Origin: Protonemura montana
Lineage: Eukaryota; Arthropoda; Insecta; Plecoptera; Nemouridae
Assembly (NCBI GenBank): GCA_947568835.1
Contig: OX387612.1
Location: 2,356,001-2,420,000 of the forward strand
Direction of reading: 5' to 3'
DNA length: 64,000 nt
Shown piece by piece: positions 12,101 to 24,431 of this stretch. The translations under genes and the position numbers were made by a program. Positions within the stretch are counted from its first letter, which is position 1. Every line of letters starts with the position of its first letter. Below the pieces are notes generated by a model, which saw nothing but the letters and a program-made list of their open reading frames with translations, was not told the DNA's origin and searched no databases.

Positions 12101-15100
12101 CGGAGATCCACAAAACACTGACAGTTGCAGATTAACAAGCTTTAGTTGCTATGGTTTCAGTAATAATGCTAACTAGACAAGGATAACAAGCTTTATTTCC
12201 AATGTGTATGAGAGAAACAGAGATATCAAGTCAAAGCCACCTGTTATGTAATACACTTGCCAATCCTGTTATTGGTGGCAACCGGTCAAGAATTCAATCA
12301 CCATGGCAACAAGGTGGACCTAAAGATAAACAAGTCTGTCAACTGTCATTAATGTCAGATTTATACAGATTAAAATAATGGCTGCTTTTCTTATTAATTT
12401 ATTCAAAAGTTTCATTGTTTTTTAGCTGAAATTATAAAATAGATAAAAACCAGTTGCTCTGAATCTTGGCTTCCTTTATATGAAGTTGACCGCATGTTAT
12501 ATAACTTAATTTTTAGTTATTATTTCTTTAACGAGAAGCTCAGTAGCAGACGAGAGCCTTGAATTACCTGCCGTCTCACGTTTCTTGGATGGAAAAAGTC
12601 GATTTTATTTTTAGCTTTTTGCGACAAAGCGACGGAAATGTGTTTCTTTTGTCGAGTGTCACTTTCTGTTCATTCAGAAAAAAAGGTTAAAGCGGTTAAA
12701 GGTTTTAAGAAAAGCCATTTGAACTGGGTTTTGAACGCTAAGTAAAGGGCTACTAAATTTCTAAATATTCTAAGGAAATTTAGTAGCCCTTTGCTTAGCA
12801 TTCAAAATCCAGTTCAAATAGTTTTTGTTAAAACTAGTGCTGAGTTTAAATCAAGTAGACATGAGTCTAAAAACCATCATACCGTTAAAGGTTAATTAGA
12901 TCATTGATGAAAGCGAGTCGTGTTCCCTGCGCTGAATTATTTTAAAAGGACTCGTGAAAACGACATTTTATTGATCTTAATATCCTAACACTACTCTGTC
13001 TTTACATTTATTGTACAATTTTATTTTAAATACAACACGGCAAATATTTGCTAACTACAGAAAACATTCATAACCATGATGTGAGGAATAAATCAAATAT
13101 TCCAACTGACTTATGTAAAGTAAACAAATGGTCACATGGTCCAATGTCTATGTTCATACAATTTAATAACAGATTACCTCGACATATTACAGGAAAAACT
13201 GACCACACTGTAATATTGACGTTGTTTCTCTACCTATAACCTACACTCAACGATTATGACAAATATAACCTAACTAAGCATAGCCCCAAGCAAACCTAAC
13301 CTAACCTAAGATAACATAACATAGCCTAACCTAACCTAACCTAACCTAACCTAGCCTAACCTAGCCTAACATAGCCTTACGTAACATAGCCTAACCTAAC
13401 ATAACCTAACCTAACCTAACCTAACCTAACCTAGCCTAACCTAACCTAACTTAACCTAACGTAACCTAACCTAACCTAACCTAACCTAACGTAACCTAAC
13501 CTAACCTAACCTAACCTAGCCTAACCTAACCTAACTTAACCTAACCTAACGTAACCTAACCTAACCTAACCTAGCCTAACCTAACCTAACTTAACCTAAC
13601 CTAACCTAACCTAACCTAACCTAACCTAACCTAACCTAACCTAACCTAGCCTAACCTAACCTAACTTAACCTAACCTAACCTAACCTAACCTAACCTAAC
13701 CTAGCCTAACCTAACCTAACTTAACCTAACCTAACCTAACCTAGCCTAACCTAACCTAACCTAACCTAACCTAACCTAACCTAACCTAACCTAACCTAAC
13801 TTAACCTAACCTAGCTCAAGTGAACGTAGCTCCACTTGCTCTATCATCTAGAAAGTGACTCACCAGCAGTTTCCCTGAGCAGTGTCATGCAGTCACCGTG
13901 GTCAGCTTTATCAGCGACATCGAGCGCAGTCAGCCCCCCGGAGTCACGCGCCAGTAAGTCTGCGCCGTGCGCCAAGAGCTCGGCAACGTTGTCTCGGTCC
14001 CCGTGCTCGGCACTGACGTGCAACGCCGTCTACGTTGAAATAGCAGAGCGTCAGCTTATTTCAATTATAATAATAATTAATATTGTATTTTGACGAAATC
14101 TTATTTAAATTGCAAACGCTTGCAATGCGCGGGGTATTTTATTATTAACAACACTATAACCGTCTCAAAAATTGATGCCCAAACGCGGACTCGAACCGCG
14201 ATCCCCACCTGTTGCGGGTGTTGCTCTAACCAATTGAGCTACTTGGACACTGGCTTTATGAGACGATTTTAGTCTTTTTGATGAGACTGTGAGTATTCAC
14301 AGCCTCATGGTTCTACTCCTTGGAAATCCGTCATTCTCATCAAATACACTAAAATCTTCTCATAAAGCCAGTGTCCAAGTAGCTCCATGGGTTTGAGCAA
14401 CACCCGTGACAGGTGGAGATCGGGGTTCGTATCCCCATTTGAGACGGTTATAGTGTTGATAATAATAAAATTATTGTTGTGTGTTTAATTTTCCAGCGAT
14501 CAGGTTGTGTTTAGGTCGTTACCTCGGTAAATTCCAGGGTTAATAAACGTTACTTAACTAGATAACCCTTTTTAGCTACTCGTTATCTCGTTAGCGCCGG
14601 TTAAAATCACACATAGAGGACGTTTAAGAGCGTTTTAAATGGCGTTGGTGAAATTGGCCACAAGTTTGCCAGATATTTTATTTAATTTGTGATTTGTACA
14701 AATATTTTAAAGTTATAAATCACGTCATCAAAAATCAACAACAGGTCTACCAACTATATCTGTCTTCAGAGTGGTAATTTTGGAGTCGGATAAAACTGGT
14801 TCCAATTCCACGTTTGTTTTCTGCATAGACTTTCGAGTCGAGAACGTATTTAGCTCGTTTCGTTGTCGATGAGTCGGCACTTACCCTGTTGTCACCACGG
14901 GGACCGCACGGAATATTGGGATCGGCTGGGAACGAAACAAAAACCAAACGTTATTAATCACTCCCTGCAGAAAATAATAGGATGAAGCCTGTTTGAAAAT
15001 CAAGTCTACTTCAAAATAGAACCTGTCTAAGCCTACTGGATCGTGGCAATCTAATTCAGTAGCTTGGATGCCATTTGTTATCTCATAAAGTTGCTACCCA

Positions 15101-15630
15101 GTTGAATGCATTTCATTTTTCAAAAGTAGTCATTTGACATCTGGTACATGTGAACACCTCTTAACTTTGTGCAAAGTTCAACTAGTTAAACATTAATGAT
15201 GATTTCTCAATAGCTTTTCAATGTCACAACAAATTAAAGTTGATTTTTTCTCTGATATGTTCCTGCTCAGTGATTTTAAAGCGGTACAAAACATAGAAGT
15301 AAAAAAGTCAACGTAGCTATAAAGATGTTACCTCCGGCTTTTAAGAGAACAGGCAAGCATCGCGATCGTGGTGTGGTAGCGGCAGCGTGAAGTGGTGTTC
15401 GGCCCCACGAGTCTCGAGAGTCGACGTGAGCCGCTTGGTCTCCGCCGAGAAGGTCGCACAGAAGCTCTGCATTGTCCCAAAGCGCGGCCTAAAGGTTATA
15501 AAGACATTCATACAGAAGTGGGTACAATCAACTAGTGTTTTTACTGAAATACATCACATTGTGGAAGTAAATTTACCTGGTGCAATAGCCGCCCTGGGAA
15601 ATCTTCGTCTTCAGGAGTTCCGCTGTCCAT
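1..15630 (-). CDS. Lrrk: Lrrk/LRRK1-type protein, 5' part (ankyrin repeats into LRR), 13 exons, runs off left edge
   Basis: Exons in transcript order, all bounded by AG/GT: 15577-15630, 15332-15488, 14885-14925, 13864-14029, 10214-10373, 9282-9426, 8433-8569, 5907-6053, 5173-5291, 4716-4892, 3489-3600, 2464-2640, 1-143. Phases agree at every join except 4716-4892 to 3489-3600, where a short exon seems to be missing. About 578 residues are readable: ankyrin repeats (PLHAAA, ADPN, TALHVSAEHGD, LPLHACCINGH, ETALHAAV), then a linker, then an LRR start. ANK followed by LRR is the N-terminal order of LRRK1/Lrrk kinases, which regulate membrane traffic and bind GTP through ROC. The ROC, COR and kinase parts would lie left of the window. 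I infer the family from domain order; another ANK-LRR protein is possible. Exons are GC-rich and introns are AT-rich or repeat-filled. Confidence 0.72.
160..412. mobile_element. Foldback element P (Penelope-like?), palindromic copy
   Basis: Left arm (ctatttgaactgggttttga, gctaagtaaaggacaac) and right arm are inverted copies around about 325. The centre carries gaagtaac and gaaacgtc. Other copies or parts lie at about 8745-9262, 10630-10895, 12690-12890, 21095-21190, 31735-31962, 33785-33935, 51885-52045 and 59535-60000. Confidence 0.6.
413..700. other. AT-rich intron sequence, no feature seen
   Basis: Lies in the Lrrk intron between exons 13 and 12. I see no reading frame, repeat unit or element end. 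Confidence 0.5.
701..2245 (+). mobile_element. Element T (tRNA-headed SINE-like) with a 25-unit internal array
   Basis: A leader (ttggagttactcgag, gtgagtattcacagcctc, catcaaatac) is followed by a tRNA-like head beginning tagctcaattggttagagc (box A). The head is repeated, and only the last copy continues into gttcgagtccccg (box B) and tttggac. The tail has aataaaataccccacaca and gcaagcgtttgcaattt. In the complete head GTCCAAG pairs with TTTGGAC, and the D and T arms fold. The anticodon loop has G at the usual U33 position, so it is not a working tRNA gene. Confidence 0.8.
849..2148 (+). repeat. 52-bp tandem array, 25 units
   Basis: The repeat starts ccaagtagctcaattgg at exactly 52-bp spacing from 849 to 2097. 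Each unit is the 5' two thirds of the tRNA-like head, from acceptor arm to anticodon arm, without the T arm. Variants are mostly single substitutions (cccgcgac/cccgtgac/actcgtgac). Confidence 0.92.
2464..2640 (-). CDS. Lrrk: Lrrk exon 12, linker before the LRRs
   Basis: Exactly 59 codons in phase 0. It includes AYVDPDLKLNKAAMPEEGVF, SQLALNAGLTYSSLFPNTPT and MINWHNQRCQLSQIRQQWL. The MINWHNQRCQLS segment directly precedes the LRRs. A foldback element starts about 70 bases from its acceptor. Confidence 0.8.
2713..3000. mobile_element. Foldback MITE M, left-truncated copy
   Basis: Contains the loop (caaaaaatctc, tcaatgtttacctcaac) and the complete right arm with ggcggccatctttcacg and cctacactcaacgg at the end. 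The full copy is at 19631-20054. It lies in the Lrrk intron between exons 12 and 11. Confidence 0.72.
3001..3488. other. AT-rich intron sequence
   Basis: Contains short TA runs around 3070-3100 and tcaaatcaaatcaaag near 3338. No gene or known element was recognised. Confidence 0.5.
3489..3600 (-). CDS. Lrrk: Lrrk exon 11
   Basis: Encodes LVDLLLKHGARDDECRALMV and AASNRDDLLIARLLSVK between tttgtcag and gtaggt. LVDLLLKHGARDD is the second helix and hairpin of an ankyrin repeat whose first helix is not visible, consistent with a missing preceding exon. Confidence 0.78.
3888..4690 (+). repeat. 14-bp minisatellite, unit ccctatgccaatgt
   Basis: About 55 degenerate units with variants gtcgctatgccaat and gtccctaagccaat. 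Spacer-like blocks with gctttattcctatgtccc and tgatgctaaatcccta recur, suggesting block duplication. It fills most of the Lrrk intron between exons 11 and 10, where an exon appears to be missing. Open frames here come from the repeat. Confidence 0.85.
4716..4892 (-). CDS. Lrrk: Lrrk exon 10, ankyrin repeat
   Basis: Encodes SSECQLSPLRLDTLCNGC, ETALHAAVRGRHGDVAAILL and SSGADPNLASRNADSNETPA. ETALHAAVRGRHGDVAAILLSSGADPN is a textbook repeat (split here for length). The donor gtacat leaves one base over, which does not fit the next recognised exon. Confidence 0.8.
5173..5291 (-). CDS. Lrrk: Lrrk exon 9, linker
   Basis: Encodes RRGEGGAERVSPTRGRR and ISGGIGAIMARLSLSALGD between cttctag and gtgggt. 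This is a basic, serine-rich linker without a repeat core. Phase matches both neighbours. Confidence 0.72.
5325..5890 (+). repeat. 49-bp minisatellite filling a Lrrk intron
   Basis: The unit contains cataaggatggaatatctg, tgcaagctttatctg and gctagtctttgcct. Spacing is 49 bp (5331, 5380 and so on), with about 11.5 copies. It occupies nearly the whole 615-base intron between exons 9 and 8. Confidence 0.9.
5907..6053 (-). CDS. Lrrk: Lrrk exon 8, ankyrin repeat
   Basis: Encodes CPRDEWNYAMAFDINACDAT, GQSALYVACLLGSLPPAETL and LKFRVRAT. GQSALYVACLLG is the repeat core. The donor gtgagt is followed almost at once by the 49-bp minisatellite that fills the next intron. Confidence 0.82.
6054..6423. other. 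Intron sequence with a TA-rich tract
   Basis: Lrrk intron between exons 8 and 7. Contains tatatacgtatatattg-type alternating TA from about 6380 to 6425. No gene seen. Confidence 0.5.
6424..6893 (+). mobile_element. RTE-like dispersed repeat, copy 1
   Basis: Starts actagcagagcacccgctgc near 6423 and ends aaggcttttatataaggt. A second copy starts immediately afterwards with the same ends. The start and end resemble short RTE-derived repeats of insect genomes; that class is inferred. A central inverted segment has ttccgttgctccgctacg and gtagcgtagcaacgg. Confidence 0.5.
6897..7845 (+). mobile_element. RTE-like dispersed repeat, copy 2, longer
   Basis: Starts actagcagtacccgctgcc and ends aaggcttttatataaggtt, matching copy 1. 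The interior (ttcgaacacaattatcaata, catcaacatgtacag) parallels copy 1 near its end. It also holds a short gacattgacgtt hexamer run near 7280. Interior frames are short and unconvincing. Confidence 0.48.
8048..8408. repeat. Interstitial (CCTAA)n telomere-like block
   Basis: About 70 degenerate pentamers reading cctaa on the plus strand (TTAGG on the minus strand), with variants cttaa, ctcac and atctaa. TTAGG is the usual arthropod telomere repeat. The block is internal to a gene, so it is not a chromosome end. Confidence 0.9.
8433..8569 (-). CDS. Lrrk: Lrrk exon 7, ankyrin repeat
   Basis: Encodes KFPQLVEQSTVEQWLPLHAC, CINGHASTLQLLLSFPYPEH and LLRSY between ctccgcag and gtggga. WLPLHACCINGHASTLQLLL is a clear ankyrin repeat. 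The first telomere-like CCTAA block ends about 25 bases from its donor. Confidence 0.85.
8745..9262 (-). mobile_element. Element P, long minus-strand copy
   Basis: Shares cgaaacgtcgggaaatttag, gtagacatgagtctaaaaac, cacacttcttggaccagtcc and cttcaaggccagaaagaatc with the plus-strand copy at about 59535-60000. The two copies are inverted relative to each other and 50 kb apart. It ends about 20 bases before Lrrk exon 6. Confidence 0.65.
9282..9426 (-). CDS. Lrrk: Lrrk exon 6, ankyrin repeats
   Basis: Encodes SCEAGFKDVVRLLLSRGADG, then RIHPVTRYSPLYIACYNGR and TDIAELLLQ. GFKDVVRLLLSRGAD and SPLYIACYNGRTDIAELLL are ankyrin cores. The exon ends in phase 0 at ctacag/gtaacc. Confidence 0.82.
9504..10072 (+). 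mobile_element. Element F (5S-rRNA-headed SINE), head amplified, complete tail
   Basis: The head has aacactggtcctcgtgagat, caccaaagttaagcaacac and attggatgggtgacc, matching the 5S rRNA internal promoter (box A to box C). Three 91-bp units follow, then the tail with ttcggaaaggtcgttaagcc, atcatcatcctcatcatc and caaataaataaataat. It lies in a Lrrk intron, antisense to that gene. Confidence 0.82.
10214..10373 (-). CDS. Lrrk: Lrrk exon 5
   Basis: Encodes DERVRERNARHAALRELC, LHGDAAGAKVALDALGAEA and ELVANMAPAGSNTILFS across its joins. The exon is GC-rich in an AT-rich intron and uses a cattag acceptor and gtagac donor. HAALRELCLHGD resembles the start of another helical repeat. Confidence 0.78.
10630..10895. 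mobile_element. Element P, palindromic copy
   Basis: Left arm gtttttagactcatgtctac and actgggttttgaatgctaag; right arm cacttagcattgaaaaccca. The centre has ataaagtaacaggtacaag and ttacgaaacgttggg. Confidence 0.6.
11127..11683 (+). repeat. 14-bp CpG-rich minisatellite, unit tcgccgtggttacg
   Basis: About 40 units with variants gccgccgtgg, gttgccgtgg and a short tttt-containing patch at 11270-11310. Three 14-bp units equal 14 codons, so all three frames stay open and read SPWLRRRGYVAVVT-like text. No gene is implied. It lies in the Lrrk intron between exons 5 and 4. Confidence 0.9.
11690..13206. other. Lrrk intron sequence, mostly unique
   Basis: AT-rich. Contains an almost perfect palindromic element P copy at about 12690-12890 (aagggctactaaatttc / gaaatttagtagcccttt). 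I see no convincing exon in the rest. Confidence 0.5.
13207..13252. mobile_element. Foldback MITE M, isolated right end
   Basis: The fragment actgtaatattgacgttgtt followed by tctctacctataacctacac and tcaacg matches the terminal 46 bp of element M. Confidence 0.6.
13280..13815. repeat. Second interstitial (CCTAA)n block
   Basis: About 105 pentamers reading cctaa with regularly recurring variants cctagcctaac, cttaac and cgtaac. It ends about 50 bases from Lrrk exon 4. Confidence 0.9.
13864..14029 (-). CDS. Lrrk: Lrrk exon 4, two ankyrin repeats
   Basis: Encodes TALHVSAEHGDRDNVAELLA, HGADLLARDSGG, LTALDVADKADHGD and CMTLLRETA between caacgtag and gtgagt. Both repeat cores (TALHVSAEHG, LTALDVADKA) are clear. 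The left end abuts the larger CCTAA block in the intron. Confidence 0.82.
14094..14480. mobile_element. Element T, head-to-head inverted pair
   Basis: A minus copy (gcaaacgcttgcaatgcg, cggactcgaaccgcgatc, accaattgagctacttgg) is followed by a plus copy (catcaaatac, aagccagtgtccaagtag, gtgacaggtggagatcgggg). The heads face each other. It lies directly beside Lrrk exon 4. Confidence 0.78.
14481..14884. other. Lrrk intron sequence, nothing recognised
   Basis: Unique AT-rich sequence between exons 4 and 3. The short open frames lack splice or domain support. Confidence 0.5.
14885..14925 (-). CDS. Lrrk: Lrrk exon 3, ankyrin hairpin
   Basis: A 41-base exon encoding (A)DPNIPCGPRGDNR between cccag and gtaagt. 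It supplies the ankyrin hairpin and leads in phase 0 into TALHVSAEHGD of the next exon. Confidence 0.78.
15332..15488 (-). CDS. Lrrk: Lrrk exon 2, first ankyrin repeat
   Basis: Between acceptor cctttag and donor gtaaca this encodes AALWDNAELLCDLLGGD, then WGRTPLHAAATTPRSRC and LPVLLKAG. The TPLHAA core and the following helix are a canonical ankyrin repeat. Its final G joins CC of the next exon to complete A in AGADPN, the hairpin between repeats. Confidence 0.8.
15577..15630 (-). CDS. Lrrk: Lrrk exon 1 with start codon
   Basis: ATG at 15630-15628 opens MDSGTPEDEDFPGRLLHQ (18 codons) and runs to a gtaaat donor in phase 0. An in-frame TAA lies about 45 bases upstream on the transcript strand, so this is the first ATG of the frame. 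The next exon joins in phase. A 5' UTR exon further right is possible but not shown. Confidence 0.72.
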
Positions 15631-15639
15631 AGCTGGCTT

Positions 15640-16370
15640 AAAAATTTGCTGATAATTTGTGTATGTGGTCTTTACTTAAGACTGAGCCAAATGGCAATGC
15701 TCAATTCTGTTGATTCCGTTCATCACCATCTCACCAGCGATCACCAGTCCATCTACACCGAAAGTAAACAGAAAAATACGTTTGATTAGGTGAGCAGGCA
15801 CCTAAAACGCTTGATTTCGAGACAAGAATAGTGTGGAAAGAATGTCAGACTGTCTGTCTTGCTTTTTCACACCTTTCTTAAGTGTTGACAGGAGAACCAT
15901 AATTTGACAGATGATCAAACGTGTTTTGTACGCTTAGTTCTGAAGGCTGTCATTAGAAGTAACTTATTGTTGAGATATTGGAAAAATCAAGAAAATTGTA
16001 GAACTGATCATACAAGTAACCTGAAGTCTGAAACGTTTTGTTGCTGGTTTTTGTCAAATATCTGTAGATCGACATCGTCTTATAACCAAACCTAGAGAAT
16101 CAGATCAATAACAATGACTCGTGTGATGTAAGTGCCAAGATCTCCCTGCATTTTCTCAGGCGCCATGTTTCGAATTGCGTTCACGGCAATAATCTGAATA
16201 GAAAATATCTTCTAAAACGAGGTAAACGCAGTATATTTAGTCGATCGAGGTTAAGGTAGTCATACGTTTTGAAGATATTAAAGGTCTTAATGACTTTTGG
16301 AGTATTCAACTAAACGTGTGGGACAATAATCACCTATGAGAAGGTCTGGTGCAAAGTGTCCTGCGTAGCA
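15640..16370 (-). other. Possible exons of an unidentified minus-strand gene
   Basis: Three short frames look coding but do not assemble. 16334-16361 reads HFAPDLLI between a cag acceptor and gtgatt. About 16100-16195 reads IIAVNAIRNMAPEKMQGDLG after cag. About 15690-15775 reads VDGLVIAGEMVMNGINR and ends in TAA. Phases do not match at the joins I tried, and no family is recognised. Confidence 0.22.
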
Positions 16371-17082
16371 AGAATTCAAACGTTATAATTATTTCTCTCC
16401 GATAAAGCGTTCATGTAGAGTACCTACTATAATAAGATTTTTTCATAAAGTTTATATCAAATCATTGGTACCATTAAGTTTATCAAAATACATATGTTTC
16501 TTCCTGAAGTAAGTTGCCATTGATTTGCCGTTGGTATGACAAAAAAATTAACTGGTAAATTTATTACATTCTGCCGCAGTACTAAAATTGTCAAGTCGGT
16601 TTTTATGATAGTTGAAAAGTTTGGATTCCTCTCTGAGCTGGAGCTGTTGAGCTTGGCGCACGTCGATTTTGTTGTTTTCATTTTGTTCTTTCGAGTGTAC
16701 TAAATTACTGTCTAGTTCAATCCAAATAGATGATCCAGAGTGTATCAACGAAACGTCTATGCCAAGTAACCTTTGAATTTAAAGTAAAAAACAACATTCA
16801 TAGACAAGATTGGTTCATTGCTTTCTGGATGTATACCTAAATCGTAACATTAAAATTTATTTGGAAAAAAAAATATGTATCGTTTTGTTAATTGCCAAAT
16901 ATTGTCGATCTCTTGAATCAAAAACTTCAGAGACAAAAACATCTTTGATCTCATTCTTGTTTCCATTCCCTTGAATAAACGGAAATAAGAAGTAATACAT
17001 TATATCTAGTTACATTAAAATAAAAGATAATTGTTTTGGATAATGACTCTATTTAGATTGTTTGCTGGTTTGCTGGTTGAAA
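16371..17082. other. Intergenic AT-rich sequence upstream of HIF1AN
   Basis: No element ends or convincing frames were seen. It presumably includes the HIF1AN promoter. Confidence 0.4.
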
Positions 17083-17116
17083 ATGGGCGCCATAGAAGTG
17101 TCATGGCGCAGCGGCA
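17083..17116 (+). promoter_or_regulatory. Upstream ATGs in the HIF1AN leader
   Basis: ATGs at 17083 and 17103 lie in the two frames other than the main start at 17117. Both frames overlap the main start and stop within exon 1. They matter only if transcription starts upstream of them, which the sequence cannot show. Confidence 0.35.
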
Positions 17117-21048
<3,932 letters not shown>

Positions 21049-22161
21049 CCGTTTACCAGCAACATTACCCAAACTATAATCTCATCTAAGTTCATAGTTT
21101 TGACAAAAACTATTTGAACGATTTGGAAAAACGATTTGAACTAGTGCTAAGGTTAGAGAAAATAGACATGAGTCTAAAAACTATCAAAAGTTCATAGTTT
21201 AATAGGAATAGAGCTGTCGTAATGTTGTAATATTTTTGTCGCAGATTTTCCTGAAAAGATTGCTTATCATTGAAGTACAATATAATGAAAAGCAATCAAA
21301 AACGTGGGTTATCAGGGATGTTTTTCAATTCTAAATGCAATGATGAATATTCCTTCTATTTAAGAGATCTCAACTCATCTTACTGTACAGAGTTTTAACC
21401 TTTAAATGAGTATCCTTTTTAAGCAATCTGCTAATGCTGTTCTAAAGCTATTATAGTTACACTATTGACATTATAATGAAACTGGCACAAACTAAATCGA
21501 TGAAATGGTCATGTGATTTGTACTTCTTTGTCAGCTTGTGCTTCAAATTCTTTCAAAGACTTGAAAAACTCAAACTATGTAAGGCAAATGACACATTATC
21601 TTAACTTCCTTCTGTAGTTTTCTTTTGGAAAACATTTGACGCATAATATTTTATAATTTGAAGGCTAGGCTGATAGTAAAATTGTGGCTCAGAAGATATC
21701 ATTTGAATGTTTCAACTTAAACATACAAAGCGCAGTTAAATTATTTATAATTTAGGTCTGCAAACACTTCAAGTACACAAATTTTGTTTGTTTTCAAACA
21801 TTTATTGTTAGAATTGTTCTTCCAGTAGTAATCAACTATGTGGTAACAAAGATGTGCTCACTCTACTTTATAATATTTGGATTTTAAAACAATTTCTGGT
21901 AGAAATATTAGCCAAATCTTGTCCTATTAGTTGTATAGAATTGATATTTATTACTTGTGAGAGAAATAAACTGTATTCTGTTGAATATTACTTTAAAAAT
22001 TGTGAATTAATTTCATGTACATTGACAAACTTGTTTTTGATGTGTTCACACAATGTTTTTTCTCATATGATGTGATAATTATGGTATGACATGATATAAG
22101 TAATATACGGCTAAACACGGATTCCATTTTTAAGATCTCTCTGTTGTAAATTTAAAATAAA
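21049..22161 (+). other. HIF1AN: Probable HIF1AN 3' UTR
   Basis: AT-rich sequence with AATAAA hexamers at 21965-21970 and 22156-22161; the end used is unknown. It contains an element P fragment at about 21095-21190 (aaaaactatttgaacg, agacatgagtctaaaaac). A 73-codon frame at 21854-22075 has no support. Confidence 0.5.
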
Positions 22162-22948
22162 AAAAAAAACATTAAGAATTTCCAAAAAACCCGATCACAA
22201 CTTGAAAGAGGTTAATCTTGTTTTGCAAGTTAGTTCATAAAATGACCGATAGATCGCTCTTTCACATCAGTCTGGAGTTTCCTAATTTCAAACGCATGTC
22301 CCGCTAATCTTCAATTTCTTCTTTAGAGGGTTGGGTTGACCATCCACACCCATGACCCATCAAAAGAGGGTGGAGTTGCACTGAAACACACTCAGAAGCG
22401 GCCAGTCGATGGCATAGTTCGTATCGAGTCGCACGAATTCATTCATCCCCAGTTTGAAACGTCTCTTGAAAGTTTCAAACGTCGTCCGTTGGCAACTGTC
22501 ATTATTTAAAATAAACATCGACATTCTGGCTCGATTAAAATGTTGTTAATTTGATTTAAGCAAGCAAGGTGAAGTGGAGTTATGATGTGATACGAAGTTT
22601 AAAACTTGTCGTCGGCTACCGTCAATGATGGTGGTAAGTCAAATTTAATTTTTCTAGGTACGTACTACTACTCTACTTCTTGTCACAGACTCTTGGCCTT
22701 GTCCTTAACCTAGGTCCAGAAAGTTACATTGCCTGTATCTTTAGTTAGGTTCATATTGACATACGCTGAGTCGGCTACAATAGCCATGAAATGAACAAAT
22801 CCGTGTGCCAAAATGCGACTTCTAATTAAGTAGGTCTTTAAGGTGATGTATAATAATATTTTGTGGTATAATTTAATCAAGAAAAGTCAGCCACTGGAAG
22901 ACAAAAGGAAATGGATGGGACATTTTGACTGTTAAAACGTGATAAATG
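22162..22948. other. Intergenic sequence with one first-exon-like site
   Basis: ATGATGGTG at 22625-22633 precedes gtaagt; coding status is unproven. No repeats were recognised. Confidence 0.3.
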
Positions 22949-24431
22949 CAGTGGCGTAAATACCGGCAGGGCAGGCGGGGCGACCGCCCCCCGGTCCCAG
23001 AGGTTTTTCCCTTTGGGTGAAAAAAGGGATAAAATTGGAAGCTTTCTGTACTCAGGGCGGCCGACGAGCCCGTGCCCAATACACAGTTAAATTTATTTGT
23101 TGTGATTGCCAAAATAATCTTTCAGTTAATAGTTGCATTTCAGGCACTCTCATTGCCTCATTTAGGCTGTGGCACTTGCCTACTCCTGGTAATGGTAACG
23201 TTACTAACTGCCGCTGAGTGCGTAGGCTACACACTCAACGCCTTACTCTTTGTCGGCGCAAAAGACCGACTTTGCGTTATTTTTGCGGGTATAGGTATCA
23301 TATTTTTACTAATTGTGGGAATAAGATGCTTTTACACAAATACAGTAAGTAGTTAAGTAGTCACTGTTCACTGGGCTACGGCGGCTGACGGCAGTCACGG
23401 CGGGGATATCGCTAGGTCAAACATCGCTAGGTCAAAGAAGCCGTATTAAATGTGACAATTTAACAAGAATGATTTTTCTTGTTTACTGGTTCAATTTTTC
23501 CCGTACGCAGCGATAGTTTGGCCGTAACAAAAGATCTTCTAAAAACACTGGAAATTTGTCTGACGTTCACTACGAGATAATGCGGCGAGAATATATTAGA
23601 TTATAATTATATATGGCGGGGGTTAATTAATAATAATCCCAGTTTCAGTTATTTTCAATCAAATTTGGCGCAAGCTGCCATTGTTTTATTTCCTCCCATA
23701 TAAAGTTTAGTTTGCAGTTTCTTGGATCTTAAATCTATCAAACTTTCTCAATCTGTCGTCACTTCGATGTGAATATCACTGCAAACTGAATTTAATGAAG
23801 CTATCTTTCAGTTGTCTCAGAACGCGAATGAGACTGACATATTTGCGTTCTCGTCATGTGGAGAAAGCCCAAATTTCCCGACACGCAGAAATAATGAATA
23901 ATTCAACTCCTCCCAATAATGACCCGGACATCTTTGTTGCCCGTAGGAAATATTTCCTTGTCGACAAGGACTTGTGTCGTACTTCATTGTCTTTTACTTC
24001 TTGTACTGAGTTAAAACGAAGTTAAAACGAAGATTTTCTGCCAGCTTCTATGAAACTAAAACCCAAACGGGGCTTGGCTATTCACCTGCACTCGATGTCG
24101 CGTATTGTCAACCTTGTCTCGGCGCTTTGCTGACAGAAAATAAGACAAGAATCTGTTTAAATCAAGGGCAACTACCCCCGGGGCAAATGAAATTCTTTGC
24201 TGGAAAACATCTACACGTCATTTTTCACCTTGGGTCGCCTTCTGCGATCTCGAACAATTACTTAATCGCAAAGAATTGTTTATTTCTAGCAACCATACTT
24301 TTGTTTTTGTATCTTTTTCAGCACTCGCAGGTGAACGTATGCAAATGTGTGCAACACAGAAACATTAGAAATGGATGGGGGCATCGAACAATTCTTGCCC
24401 CCCGGCCCAGGGATACCTAGTTACGCCACTG
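22949..24431. mobile_element. hAT-like element, 1.48 kb, non-autonomous
   Basis: The ends cagtggcgtaa and ttacgccactg are inverted and typical of hAT elements. Flanking octamers gataaatg and ctgaaatg match at five of eight positions, so an aged 8-bp duplication is plausible. No transposase frame is visible. An interior stretch at 23145-23342 has an acceptor, a gtaagt donor and a hydrophobic frame (LLLVMVTLLTAAECVGYTLN), possibly a captured exon or chance. Confidence 0.7.

Noticed and set aside
15332-15488. Frameshift in Lrrk exon 2
   Set aside because: An apparent loss of two bases came from misreading; the exon reads WGRTPLHAAA in one frame and has the expected length.
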